Source: Panonychus citri (lineage: Eukaryota; Arthropoda; Arachnida; Trombidiformes; Tetranychidae). From it: a stretch of 64,000 nt of DNA. This document shows positions 36,367-50,600 of the stretch, piece by piece. A program made the translations under genes and the position numbers. Under the pieces are notes generated by a model that did not search any database, was not told where the DNA came from, and saw only the letters and a list, made by a program, of their open reading frames with translations. Within the stretch, counting starts at the first letter, position 1. Every line of letters begins with the position of its first letter. The stretch is from positions 62,001-126,000 of the forward strand of contig NW_026515510.1 of the NCBI RefSeq assembly GCF_014898815.1, written 5' to 3'.

Positions 36367-37170
36367 TAATCATTATGTACGTACAAGTTACTAACTAAAA
36401 AAGATGAAGAGATATTTTCATATGGCCATTAACGAAAGTTCCGATAACTTTAGTGCTGCGATTCCAAGGAGAGGAAACCACCGGACATCATGTCGAGTTG
36501 ATAATAACTTTGAGAAGATCATTTTCCTGCAAATAGACAAAATATTTGGCAAAAATACCGATCATCCCTTCAATTAAGCGCAAAGAGGAAACTGAAGGTG
36601 TAACGCATTCAGACAATGGCCTGGAGGCAAAAGTGCAAATCGATAATCATTATGTACGTACAAGTTACTAACTAATCTCAATAGATTTCAGAAAATAACT
36701 CAAGAGCATAAGAATAAGTACAAACCTCGATGAAAACACAACCTTCATTATAAGCTGAGCATTAATTTCAAAACTTGATTCTAGTTGAGTGACCACTGGT
36801 CAGCCTAATTGAATCATAAGGAATTGAAAAAGACACTTGGAACACTTTGTACTCGATAAACATTTAGTTCAATAGCATCGAAACTTTGGTTCTTAGAATT
36901 GATTATGAAAGATTCTAATTAGATCTCATTTCTCACAATTCTTTTCTCGAGTATTGTGTCTTACCAATTGATTAGTTTGAATTGTTTTTCCATATCAATA
37001 ATATTTGGTCAATTTTCAATTATAGACAATCAACCAGAGTTGATCTTCGACCAGCGATTATATTTTCATCTTCATCATCATATTTTTCTTTAGACAAATT
37101 TCATTTACTCCGGATTAACATTGCGATTTTTTCTTGTCAAGATGAACATTATCATGGAAAACCAATTTTA
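36362..37170. repeat. Kinesin-related dispersed repeat, copy B (rearranged)
   Basis: Starts with 36 bp (36362-36397) that recur at about 36640-36676, then follows copy A almost exactly to about 37070. It then jumps to a match with the kinesin 3' end (37080-37130, covering its stop codon and last coding bases) and next to a match with 46384-46403. The order of pieces differs from copies A and C, so several joins are present. Confidence 0.75.
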
Positions 37171-37862
37171 CTCAATTAATTATGAGTTGTGATGAGCCAA
37201 GAAATTGTAAAACCTAATCACCTAAGAAATCAGTTGAAACTGGTCAATTGTCAACAATTGATTTGCTCTTCTATCAATAAATGGCTTAAATATTGATCAA
37301 TTTAGACTCGATTTGTTAACTTCGCTAATTTGAACCTTTACCGTTTGTGTGAGTGTTGATAAACTTTAAAATAATAATTTTAATGAGAATGATGATGATA
37401 AGATTGATAAAATGATAATAATAATATTATAATGTATAAGATCTGGAAAATAAAATCATGATTAGAGAGTCAAGGTAGTGTGAAGAACTGAATTTGTGCT
37501 GAATGTTATTCTGATGATGGTGATTGTTGTTCACTTTGGATATAATCTGATTGAGGTTCTGGTGGATGAAGAAAAAGGCTTTTCTTTCATTTGATTTGTT
37601 TTCTCCTTTTTCTTTTCATCTCAAAAAATAGAAATACTCTAATAACAGTCACCATGATGATGGAGAAGATAATATTTGCCGAGACTTTGATAAAAGGCAG
37701 GATTGAGTTGCAACAACGGATGATATGAACCACAGCGAATGATTTTCATGATAAATGGTGAAAGGTGAGAAAAGAGCAGTTCAATTGATTACAGAAAATG
37801 AGAAGACTCTTTGTTATTGTTGCTTTTGATTGTGATGATCATTCTGATTGTCCGTTGGAATA
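37171..37862. other. Intergenic / 3' UTR of the CEP170-like gene
   Basis: AT-rich sequence with short GAT repeats; no exon recognised. Confidence 0.45.
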
Positions 37863-40800
37863 TCAATATTCATCTTGAAAATCAGTGCAAGAAATGCTGT
37901 TATCTCCATAAAAGTCATGATCGCCTCCTGGTAATGAATTGGTGAGTGAGTTGGTGTTTCCATTAGCGAGAAGCAAGGTAACCACTAAATCAGGAGAAAA
38001 GAGAAAAGAGAAAAGGTTAATTGTCTTTAGAATCTGTCAGCCATTTTCAACTTACGTTCGTAACTTTGTTCAACTTTCTTCAAATTCTTCAAGATACTCG
38101 AAAGATCTCGACTTATTTCACCATTATCGAGAATTCGTTTCTCTTGAACAGCGACTTGGGGAAGTAAATCTTCAATCATTAAACGAGTTTCACTTCCAGG
38201 AGGATATTTAAGTCTCTCGTTGTCTAAAATTGCTCGTAAATTGTAACGCAGTTTATGAGATAATTGAAAGATCGCTGAAATTACAAGTTTATCTAAGGCA
38301 CTCAACTCTTTTCCTGGTGATGAGTTTTTACCACTTTCTCCATTATAATAGGTTCGAGTTGGTGTTGACAAAGGTGCTTGCTTGATATAAGCTGATGCCG
38401 ATGTTAAAGGTGTTGGGGCTTGGATGGAGCGAGTCGGTGATCCCGTTAATCGTGACAATTTAGAATCATTCAAACTCTCACTCATGCTGCTTCTTCTATC
38501 ACCATAATTATGGTTAATTGGAGGTAAACTGTGATGATTATTGTTAGAAATTGAATTTTGATTGTTCAAATTGAGGCTACTGTTTGTCTCTCGAGTTTTA
38601 GTACCACTGTAATTCATTTGATTCGAGTTATTATTTGAAAAGAATCGTTTAGATATCGCAAAGGGGGACATTCCTCGAAAACTGTTGGACGAAGATGAAA
38701 CATCTCGACAAACTGATGACAATGAACTGGAATCTTTTGGATTATGGAAAGATGAACTTTTCTGTATGGGAATGGATCGGATCGAACGGGATGGAGACTG
38801 GCCAGGAGACGAACATCGATTCTCCGTATCAGAGGAAGTACTCAAATTTCGTAATTTATTTATCACCGGTTGCCGAGTGTTACTTCCTGTTCCAGGTTGT
38901 GCTGGTGATGATTGACGGCTCCAATGGTTAGGATTACCTGCTGGAGGCTTCCGGTTAGAACTTTTATTATTATTATTATTCGATAATCTGTTGATATAAA
39001 CAATAAAAGAAAAATGAAACAATCAATAGGAAAAAAAAGCGAAATTTAATCAAGAATTAAATCTGATAATCAGATGAAATTATCTCGATTGGAAGGACAA
39101 TCCATTTAAATGAGCCGATCCTTTTTTTTATAATACTAATTATGAATAGAGAATGTCAATAACTGGATTAGTTGATTGTTGCTGATATCAGAAAGAGAAA
39201 TTGTTAATCGTGTTTTATTTTATCAACGATTGGCCTGATTGTTTTGATTATATGCTCCGATAATTTGATAACAATTACAATTAACTTGTAATGAGAAGTA
39301 GAAAAGTTGATTCAGTCAATTAGCAAAGAGGAAAAATGATTTAAAACATGTCAACATTTACTTCATGTGATTAAATTTGATTGTCATCAAACTATTTACA
39401 AACAAATTGCAATATAACAGTAAAAAAAAGGTGAAAATTGACACAATTAACTATTAACAATTTAATCTTAATCAAAGTGTAGGTGTTTGTGTTCAAGGTT
39501 AAGTTAATCCGAATGAAATGAAAAGTGATTATTAAATTGATGATTTAAACTGTTGAATTAAATTAACTCCAAATGATAGACATTAAAGGTCGAAGTAAAT
39601 TGGTTAAAGTTTGTTGATTTAAATTCGGATAACAATTGATTTAATCATCATTCCCAATCGATGAAATCAAAATAACCAATCATTTGGTTATAATAATTGT
39701 TATAAATTACAGCGCAATTTAAGTTTACAATCAACAAAATTATCACAATTTGATTGTTTCATTTTGGCCAAATAAAGAGATAAAGGTTTGCCTTTATATT
39801 AACGAAACTTAATCATCTTTTTATGGGAAACAATTTAGTTAATTGTAGTTAATTTAAATTACTTTTCCTATTACTACTACTGTAAAAACTAAACTTTCAA
39901 CCAAAGAAGTTAAATAATCTAAAGTTAATCAATTTGGGTTTGAGTTAAGTATTCACATGAATTAGAGGAATTGAATATTGATTAACATGAATTTGTTTCA
40001 TGATTAAACTAATCAATCAAGTCTCAGATGAAATTGTTTGCAATCAATTCACACAATTTTTATCATGATTATTATCATGCAAGTGATAAACAATATAAAG
40101 ATGATTAAGGTGAAACAATTGGAAAGGGTGTGAATGGTTAATTGTTCACTGATTATTAGCATGTGAATATGGTTCTGATGTTGATTAAGGTTGATTATCA
40201 ACACTAATCACGCGAAAGTTGATAATTTTCAACAAGTAACCTCCAAAAAAATAAACAAACATCTAAATATAATCACATATTTAGTAGTTTATCAAGTACT
40301 AATTGCGATAATAAACAATTTCAATTACAATTTGGCTTAATTCCAATCATGTCAAGTAACAGATTAGTGAAATCTTGAGACACCACTAACCTAGAAAATT
40401 AACTTTCTAGAAAGTTAACTAACTAAATTTACAAGAATCACTCCAAATGATTAAACCTAACAATCGATATTAATGATCATCATTAAATTGACCTGACGGT
40501 GAATCGGTCAATCCAATGATTATATTGTTATTATATGAAAAAGTATTTGTTGTTCAACAATCAAGTTAATTATAATGCAAGTTAGTAAATTGTCCTAAAT
40601 GTTGACCTAAATTGTTAACGGTCCTTGTTAGATAAGGTTCATCATTAACTAACCATTTCACACACTTGTTTCCAGTTGCAATCATTTAATTGATTCGTAA
40701 TAATCAATTATCAATTTAAGGTGAAGACAAGATTAGATTAACTTTAAAAAGTAACGTACATTGTGTTAATCATCAATCACAACCCCTTATGATTAAAGAT

Positions 40801-43800
40801 GATGATACTCATTGTAATGATAATCATTGAAGCCAAGTTTAAATATATTAATAGAAACAAGTTAATCCACCAAATTGATTAACTTGAATTTAGTTAAAAT
40901 CAAGATGGGACCACAAAAGTGAAACAAAAAATTCAATTGTATTTACAATATAATATAACGGTAAATATTATTATTGCAATTTGTTGGGCCGTTTACTTGA
41001 TTATTTCAAGTTATCATTTTGTTTACATCAATAATTATCAATAGTTATTCATAATGAGTGAATCATTTCACCCTGAAAAAAAAACCTCCTTCATGGTGTT
41101 GGTGATTCAGATTCAGAATAAGGATTAAGATTAACATGAGAAAAACTTTGTTATTTGGATTAAGACAAGAAGAGATTTAAAGTTCCATTGACTGGATAAT
41201 CTGAAAAAAAAAGTTCATCTTTTATCATGGAAAATGAGAAAAAAAAAGTTAATCACCAAGAGGAATATCGGTTCAATGAACATTACCTGTTACAGGTCAA
41301 TGCGATATAATTTACTGATTACCTGTAGCTCGGGATAAACTTTTACTACTGTAAACTCATTTCTCTGTTTTTTCAGCTCCTACAGGGTGATCATTGAAAC
41401 GATAAGTTGATTGAGCATCTCATGGTCAATGGGACAAGAGTATCAACTATGTGAGTTTGTTGTTTGTTAATTTCATTGTTTACGAGCCATTTAAATTGCT
41501 TATTCAACTTAATTAATTAGGTAACAATTAACTCACCTTCAACTTTAATTGTTTTGTTTTAAATGAATCAACACAAAACCCTATTATATTTACGTGATTG
41601 TAAATACTCATGTACAATTGATTTTACTACAATTTGCTAATCATAGTTGATTGATCAAATCTTTTCTGTTTTGCTTTCACTCTGATTTTTTGCATCAACA
41701 ATTAATTGATTTGAAATGCAAACGGAAGTACAATTAATATTAATAGCTGATTGATTCTTGGCTTGATTGTAATCATCAATTTATATATATAATATATACC
41801 TGATAAGTTGAATAGTTATAGAAATCTAATTATATCAACTAATGATGTTAATTGAAATGGTGGAAAAATTATCATCGCAATTAAATCAATAACTAAATTG
41901 CTGGAAATTGGATAAAAAATTAACGTTCACTTTTCATCAAAATCAATAATTATTGTTCAATTGATATAATTGTTGTTACCAGAAAAAAAATCTAAAGTAA
42001 ATAATTTGATTTAAATAGAATTAAAAATTTAAATTGTGAATAAGTAATTAAGTTAAAAATATTTTCGCTCAAGTTAAATATTAATAGTTAAATCATTAGA
42101 ACAGTTGATTGTGAATAAGTAATCAAGATTGTTAGTCAACTGTATTAATTGTGATCACGATTTCAATCTTGATTGTTACTCTATTCTGGATTTGGTTGAT
42201 TGTTTAATTGTGACTTGGTTATCATCATTTAAATAACAATTGATTGATAATATTGATTAGCAATTAACCAATTTGAAACTTTTACTTTTCTGTTAATAAT
42301 TAGAAACATTTAAATTGACCTGTTGTGGAAGTTAATTAATTGTGATTGTCAATCACTTGTAAATGAAACAAATCAACTAAAGCAAAATTGTTAATTGTTG
42401 ATCATTTCATTTGCGACAATTTATTTTTTTTTACAATTAAAGAGCTACAACAAGTTGTTCAACTGTCAACAACAATCAAATCAGTCGACAATTTAAATTG
42501 TCACTTTTTTCATTTTTTAAAATTAAGAAAAATTGATTAGTGAATTAGCTATTAACATGGAATACAGTTACTTTAATTGTTCAAACAATCAACTAATTGA
42601 TAAAATGTTGGTAACATTAAATTTCTAAACTAAATTATCTCCTCATACAATAACAATTCCAATGCAAATTATCAACAACAATTAAGGAAACAATAAAATG
42701 TTATTGAAACTTCAAGTTAATTGACCTTCGTTTAAGTCTGTTCCAGGTTTTCAAACGATTAACTAATCATGATTTATTCTGATTAACTGTCAAGTACAAG
42801 TATTTGATTACTAATTAAGTTAATAAAACAATGAAAGACGATTGGAAAGCTGATTAAATTGAGTTCAGTAATCAACAGGTAAATCAGTTAATACAATGGA
42901 CAGGTAAGCAAGTCGATTGCCAAATGGTTAAGATTTGCATCTAATTTTACAGAATCAAATCAGCATTGAGAGAGAACTCTCAATGTAAACAATTAAGACA
43001 ATTAAGGTAACAACTTCGTGGTCCAGGTAAAAAAGTGTCAAAATTTACAGTAAATTGAACGGAAACTGATAAATCCAAGGTAAATCGGATTGGAAAGACT
43101 CGCTTGATAAACTGGTTTTTTTGGAAATTTAATTAGATGATAATTTACTTTCTCAATCAACTTGCAATTTAATCATTGAATTAAATGCAATAGTAGTCAG
43201 TTGAATTGCTATTTTAAATTGTTGACATGGAAAAGAAAATAATAAAGAAATGAAATGAAATATTCAAAGATAATTAAGCTTTTCGAAAGGGTGGACATGA
43301 TAGATAATTAAAATGCGAATTGTAAACATCCACCTCTCATTATGTTCATGATTTAAGATGAAAATAATTAAATGAAATTGATCATTACAATAACAATCAT
43401 GTAAACAACAATTGATTGACGGGCTTTAGGTTGATAATCAGAAAAAAACGAGTAAATCATTTGATTTCATGAAATGTTTACTTTTTGTATTTTTCTTATT
43501 CTTTACACTTGATGGAATATCTTAGTTGTTGTTGATTGTTGTAGATTGTTGTTGATGTTGAAGGTTTGGCAAAGACAATTGGGAAATGATTTAAGTAAAA
43601 AATTAAGAGATCATCCCAATTAAATCACTTTTTTCACTCTCGATCTTCATATCTCTCTATTGTTGTTAACAATTACATTAATTACTCTTTCACCCAATTG
43701 TCTTCACATTTAATTATAATGCAACAATTTAAGTTACCAACTGAATATAAACAATTTAAATGATTCTAATTTTAATTTTTCATGACAACTCATAAAAGAC

Positions 43801-45917
43801 TTGTCATGATAATTGTTACGATGATTAGATAAAATTCATTTTCTATTGAGATAATTTCAACATCGACATTGAATGTTATCAATTGTTATTGTTTGATTAC
43901 AATTTTCTCATTATTGAAATCAAATAGAAAATCATAAAAGATAAATTGAAATAAGTTTTCTCTGTTGATTATGTTTCTCATTGTGATGATTTTATGGAAA
44001 AAGCTGATTACAAATGAATCAGGAACATAAACTAAGTTCAGCTATTCAATAGATTCTCTCCTTTACTTTCGGAACAATTAACAGAAATCCGATTATAAAA
44101 AGTGAATCTACCTGTTAGGTCATTGACAATCTAAAAGTTTGTCACTTCAGGAAAGGATTACCAACCGAAATTGCCAACTCAATGTTATTCTTGTTTCTCT
44201 CTCTCTCTCTCCTTTCTCACTCAGTTCATTTAAACAACTGTCTTCCTTATAGGGAGATAATAGGGTTATTCCTGATTCATACCTTAGACTGAATCTTCCT
44301 CCGTCACTACGATTGAATGTAGGACTAGGAGTAGATCTTGGGTTACTTCGAGATTCCAAGATGGAGGAATGATGAGCTTGTCGTTCAGCTGTAAGATTAA
44401 GTGGAACACCAAGAGTATCCATACCAAGTTTAGCTCTTCTCAGGGCGAAAGCTCGATTAAAACGCATGGAAGAAGCTTTATTGGAATTTGAATCACAATT
44501 TTTACCCTTTCCACCGCCCGAACTTGGTGTAGTCGATGCATTCGATGCTTCAGATTTTAAGCTGCTTGTATCATCACAATCACCGAGATCAAGATCAGGA
44601 CCATTTCTGGGGCTACTATGAGATCGGCCGAGTCTCTGATTTACAAGATTAGTTGATGATCCTGTTGTGTAGCTTTTCAAAGGTGAGATTGGGACTGTTG
44701 TTGATGGTGTTGCTTTTGATATTGGTGAAGGTGATGGAGATGATGAAGGAGATTTTGAACATCTCTTGGTGAAAGAATTGGTTCGGCTCCTGATGGAACT
44801 GCGATCCATTGAATCTCTCCGAGTCCACATGGAACACTCATCTTTCGTATTGGTATCATTATCTTGGGATAAATACTTTTGCTTTCGCTGTGGTTTAATA
44901 GGATAACTGTTTGATTCACTATCACTGCCAGGATTACTCGAAGGGCAACTCGCATGAGTCCGCGAATTTAAATAACTTGAACTGATTAGAGGAGGTTTAG
45001 AGTCTGATTGACGTCGGTGATCATTCAATGATCGATTAATTGTCGTTGATGAGCTGTACATATTAACATCAGTTTTCGAAGATGAAAGAATAGATTTGAG
45101 AGCAGTGATTGAGGCTAAAGACGATTTTACTTGGTCCAAACTTGTCGGGGACGGAAAAGGTCCTTCTGAATCACTTGGAACACCAAATACTTGGTCAATC
45201 CTTTTTCTCGCTTCTTCAACAACAGGATCATTTTTATCTAAAGTGTAAGTTCCCGATTCACTTTTATCATCACAAACACCAGAATCTTTTTCACCAGCAC
45301 AACCATTAATCGATGAACATCTTTTTCCACTACTATCAGAGTTTCGCGTTTTCCGTTTACTGTCCGATCTTTTCAGCTCAGATCTTTCATTGTCTTCGGT
45401 GTTCTCATTGTCCAGATCATCATCACTATGGAAAAAGAAACAAATTAATTCCGTGTTATTTGGGTAATGTGATAAGACAAAAATATAAAAACCAATAGAA
45501 CAAACAAATTTACCATTGCAACTGTTGAGATTCATCATTTAACATTCTCTGAATCAAATAAGAAGCACTATCACTAACTTGACCTTCAGGTTCTTTTGGT
45601 AATTTTCCTTTGTCATCTTTTTTCTTATCCTTTGATTTGGAGACAATTTTTTCTGTATCACTTGATTTCAATTTAACTGGACGTTGTTTCTCAATGGTAT
45701 CGGGTTTCGGAGGGGCAAATTTTCTTATAGCATCTTTGATACTGAAACTTTTACCTTTCCATTTAACTTTAGGCTCATCTAAAGGAATAGTAAAAGCCAT
45801 TGCATTGAGAGGAGGTAATGAGACGGATTCCCGTTCACTTGGAGATGATGATCGCTCATGATAATCACCTTTCTCACTAGAATTACTATTACACAAGTCG
45901 TTGTTACTAAAATCCAT
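37863..45917 (-). CDS. CEP170-family centrosome/microtubule protein
   Basis: Four exons on the minus strand: 45917-45514, 45425-44283, 38987-38056 and 37984-37863, giving 866 residues with exact phase closure. The 5.3-kb intron between exons 2 and 3 is AT-rich with no recognised content. CEP170 features are KWKGKSFSIKDAIRKF near residue 45, GTYTLDKNDPVVEEARKRIDQVFGV and MRFNRAFALRRAKLG in exon 2, and the conserved C-terminal helical block SALDKLVISAIFQLSHKLR..LIMEDLL-like in exon 3. The rest is Ser/Asn-rich disorder. CEP170 proteins bind the subdistal appendages and microtubules. The N-terminal FHA domain is not present in this model; the start at 45917 is the first ATG of the exon. A donor on the minus strand at about 46060 (TCTCAG|GTGAGT) suggests an upstream exon that may be 5' UTR or may belong to a longer form. 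Confidence 0.85.
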
Positions 45918-46078
45918 GTTGATGATATGATGGGGAAGACGAAGAAAATGTAAAATCAAGTGTAAACATTCAAACAGATATAGAATTTGTATAAATACTA
46001 ATAAAGATAAAGATTAATTGATGTCAAGAATAAAAACACTTTTCCATGACTCACTCACCTGAGAACTGAATACAAGAC

Positions 46079-46121
<43 letters not shown>

Positions 46122-46723
46122 ACTGTTAGATCATTTTTCCAACAAAAGAACTCAACCTGAGCTAATAGATGGCAGCAAAGAGAAGCGAGAGAAACGACGC
46201 CATCTGGATAGTTCTTTGTTCATTAGACTTCGGAATCGCCTGAGGGCTCGATTGGAGACTCAACGTGTAGTCACTGGACTAAGGGTTCGATTTGGTTTGA
46301 TTTGAGTGAAGGGCATGTAAGTGAAAGTCTCGATAGAGAAATGAAAAGAGTGAGAGACTTGAGAACGATGAATTTTCTCTTCAAGATGAACATTATCATG
46401 GACAATCAATGATTGAGAATTTTTGTTAATTAATAAAAAAATTGAATTTTCTTAACTTAACCTTGAAATATTACAGGTTGAAATTCAGGTGAACTATCAT
46501 GACAATTAATCTCAATAGGGAGATTGATAACATAATTGATAATAAAGGCAATTGGTCGCGCTGAATATTTGAACTGTTTCAGAATCTTAAGTAGATTCTC
46601 AGCTCTTTTCATTTGGTTGGGTTAAAGAATATTTCTGATCTCTTATTGATGAAATTCTGAATCAAACAATTTTCCATGATGGTGCTGATTTTCTTGTTAG
46701 ACAGATACAATCATAGATAATTT
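45918..46723. other. Upstream region of the CEP170-like gene with an AG microsatellite
   Basis: A 36-bp AG run lies at 46084-46119, next to a likely upstream exon end at about 46060. No coding exon recognised. Confidence 0.5.
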
Positions 46724-47629
46724 TAGAGAATCGAAGAGAGGAAGAAATATTTCATGTGGGAATTAACGAAAGATCCAATAACTTTAGTGCTGCGATTCCA
46801 AGGAGAGGAAACCACCGGACATTGTGTCGAGTTGATAATAACTTTGAGAAGATCATTTTCCTGCAAATAGACAAAAAAATTTGGAAAAAATACCGATCAT
46901 CCCTTCAATTAAGCGCAAAGAGGAAACTGAAGGTGTAACGCATTTAGGAAGTGGCCTGGAGGCAAAAGTGCAAATCGATAATCATCATGAACTAACTAAT
47001 TTCAATAGATTACAGAAAATAACCAAAGAGCATAAGATAAGTACAAACCTCGATAGAAACACGACCTTCATTATGAGCTACTAATAAGGATTCAAAGATA
47101 AATGCAAAATTTGATTCTAGTTGAGTGACCACTGGTCAGTCTGATTGAATCGTAAGGAATTGAAAAAGATACTTTGTACACTTTGTACTCGATAAACATT
47201 TAGTTCAATAGCATCGAAACTTTGATTCTTAGAATTGATTATGAAAGATTCTAATTAGATCTCATTTCTCACCATAATTTGTCAACCTTATTGACTATTC
47301 TCATCTCGAGTATTGTGTCTTATCAATTGATCAGTTTCAATTGTTTTTTCATATCAATAATATTTGGTTAATTTTCAATGATAGACAATCAACCAGAGTT
47401 GATCTTAACCAATTATATTTTCATCTATTACCATGAAATGATTTTTGAAAGGAAGATCAGAAAATGAGATAGAAAATGAAAATTGTTTTTCATCGCTGAT
47501 AAAATTGAATTTTACTTGTCGCTGTTGATGAAATGTTAAAATTGATTATCATTATCATTAATTAAAGACAAAAATTAGATTAAATTATATTTTATCTTGT
47601 CGATGATTTTTTCTTTAGACAAATTTCAT
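46724..47629. repeat. Kinesin-related repeat, copy C, adjacent to the kinesin gene
   Basis: Matches copies A and B over about 780 bp (to about 47510), then runs on to the kinesin stop codon. At 47020-47140 it resembles the kinesin exon-1/intron-1 border at 51280-51410: AACCAAAGAG, ACACGACCTTCATTATGAGCT and the following GATAAATGCA..GTTGAGTG. It thus looks like a decayed partial copy of the gene's first exon lying behind the gene. Position and divergence suggest it is the source of A and B. Confidence 0.65.
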
Positions 47630-50600
47630 TTACTCCGGATTATTAACATTGCGATTTCTTCCAGTGACTATTCCTCGGGCAACTGTAGTTCCTCCGATAG
47701 TTTGATGAGTTGGTTGTTGACCAGCTCGAATAGGTTTAACTGCGAGAATAATTAAAAATATTCAGTTAATTACTTTTGCCGACAAACTAAAACTATCAAT
47801 AAAAACTCACCTATTTGTGGAGCATGTCCTCGTCTTGATAGATTTTTGGTTCGAACGGCCTCTTTAATTCTATCTAATTCGAAAAGATATCGTCTTCTGT
47901 CCCGAAGTGCCAACTCTTTAGCTTCTTTCAGAGCTGCTTCAAGGGCCTTGACGCGCTCATGAGTAGTGCGAAGTCTCTTCTCCAATTTAGGTAATTCGCA
48001 CCTAAGATCAGCATTATCTCGAACCAATTGTTTGTGAACTTTTGTTAATTGATCTAAATTGTTTTCCAAGAACGCTATTTTCTGCTTTTGCGCTAGAGAA
48101 CCACCGATATTCTCGTCGTCATCGTTTAAGGCTGATTTTTTGACTCGACTTTGTAAATCAGCTACAAACATTTTTCGAAGATTATTTAAAGTTTGTAGCT
48201 CTTTAGCAACTGTTTCCTCTAGTCCTTTGAGATCTTGTCTTGCTTGTTCCCGTCTATCACTTAATATAATCAGTTCATTGAGTCTCGAACTCTTTTCTTG
48301 CTCTTCTGCTTTCAGTTTATCATATTCTTGTTGTAACCTTTCTTGAGCCAGCGATAGTTTTTGATTATGGTCACGAAGTTGGTCAATTTGTCCTTGTTTC
48401 TCAGCAATTTCGTCCCTCAGTGCAGATAATTGTTTTTGGTGAGTTTCTCGGTGTTTCTCTAGTTGCTCTTCTAGTGCAGTCTTCAAGTTTTCTGCTGAAT
48501 CTTTTTCCTTTTCCTTTTCTTCGTGAGCCATTTTGTGCATCTCATCAGCAGCTCGCAGTTTAGCGCACTCTTCTTCTAATTGATCGACAATTTCTTCCAA
48601 TGAACGTTTCTTATTTTCAATGTCTTTCATTGAATCTTGTAATGAGCTCATTTTGGCCTCATATTGACTAATTAACAAACGACATTCGGTCAATTCCTTT
48701 TCGTTTAGCTCTATCTTCTTGTTACATTCGTTTTGGAAACTTTCCATTTGATTACATTTAGATGCTAACGCTTTTACTTCCGATTTCATTTTGGTTATGA
48801 AAAGACGAGCAACTGTAAATTCGTCTTCGATCTTTGCAGAAGTCAGATTATCTCCGGCATCCTTTAGACTAGGAGCTGTTGCACTGGTACCTAACACAAC
48901 ACCAATTTCATATAAATCTTTCAACAGGTTACTCAACATTTCATTGATCCTTCTTCTCATGTGGGTGTTGTTTTCCTTCATTTGTTGGAGTTCAGATTTG
49001 GCAGTATTTAAGGCCATCAGTTTAGTATTCAAATCTTCATTCAATGTTTCGAATTCACGATTCTTGTTTTCCACTTCTTGACTTTTCTGATCATAATTGA
49101 CTGCTAATTCCTCTAAAGCTTGTAACACTTCTTTCACTTCTTCTTTTGATGATTCATTCTCTTGTTGAAGTTTGTTAATTTCATGTTGGAGTGATTCATT
49201 ATCCCGTCTACAGTTGCCGATTAGCTCTTCTTGTTCGAGAATTTGTTCTTTTAACTTCTCGATCATTTGGCTTTGCTTATCAAGTTCGTCATCTTTTTCG
49301 TCAAGTTGAGCATAAAGTCGAGTTCTTTCCTCTTCGAATTTCATTCTTTCTTCATTGGAAATGGGCTCAACTGCGGCTGAAAAGGCTCCGGTCAACGGGG
49401 TATTAGCAACAGAACTGAGGTTTTGTACTGACTCAGATAAACTGAGAGTACTTGATTCCAAATCTTTGAAACTCGCCTGTTCGTCTGAAGGCACAGCGTC
49501 TCCGATGCGCCAACGATTCAATTCCATCTCGACACGGTTTACATAGTTTTTAAGCTTAGTTACTTTTTCTCTTTCTTTTTCCCATCGTCTTTTCCATTCT
49601 TCTGCGGTCAGTTCTTCATTTACAACAACAACATTAGTAATTGTTTTAGCTCTTTTACCAAATTCGAGTGTTGATTTGGTTTCCATCTCATTAAATGAGG
49701 CTGGAGAACAGCAAATTATAATGGTAGTTCTAGAGTTTCCTCCTAAAGATTCTTGGAGTATCCTGGTCAGTTTACTATCTCGGTACGGAATATGTGATTT
49801 CTACGATGAAAAATGAAATGAAAAAAAAGTATTTAAATAAAGAATAAGCATATTTTTGATCTCAAAATCAAAGATCAGTAAACCAGCTAATGACATCATC
49901 AATTTTAAATGTTGAAAGTAAATAGGCCACATTTCGTAGATCACTACAATATACTTACATTGCCATCAGCTAAGGCGGAAATAACATTACCAAGAGCCGA
50001 CAATGACTTGTTTATATTTTTCGCTTCATCCAAAACCATTCCCTCAGCTCCAGTTTTACTAACTTTCTCTGAACCAGCTAAGTCAACCAGATAGAGTTTA
50101 CCAGTTAATTTCTTTTGATTTTCCTGGTTTTCTTGTTTAACATTGATTAAAAAGACAGAATGGCTTCTACTAGAATGTTCATTCATATCTGTAGAAATGA
50201 GAAGATAGTAAAAGAAAAAAAAAGATGATAGATTTAATTGTGAATCTTCCGATGGAATGATAAACATACTTGTAACAGCGATGTGTCGATTTGATTTTCC
50301 TTCGTCAATTACTTCCATAACTTCCTCAGGACAAGTGACAAACCTCTCGGTGGCTCCTTTAACGAATGGGACACGATTTTTATCTTCATGCACTGACAAA
50401 TTGGTCTTAGAAACTATAACAATAGAATAGAATAGAAGAAGAAAAAAAAAGTTACAACAATTTAGGCCAATAAAGTTGAATCAATAGAATTGAATTGAAT
50501 TGAACTCAACTCACCATCTAAGAGATCTCTTATCTTATCAAGATAGATTTCAAAATATGAAACCTGCAACAGAAAAATAATCCAGTTAAGTATGAGAAAT

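Noticed and set aside
39023..44282. A hidden gene in the 5.3-kb CEP170 intron
   Set aside because: Both strands are AT-rich with dense stops; no splice-delimited open stretch with a recognisable motif was found.
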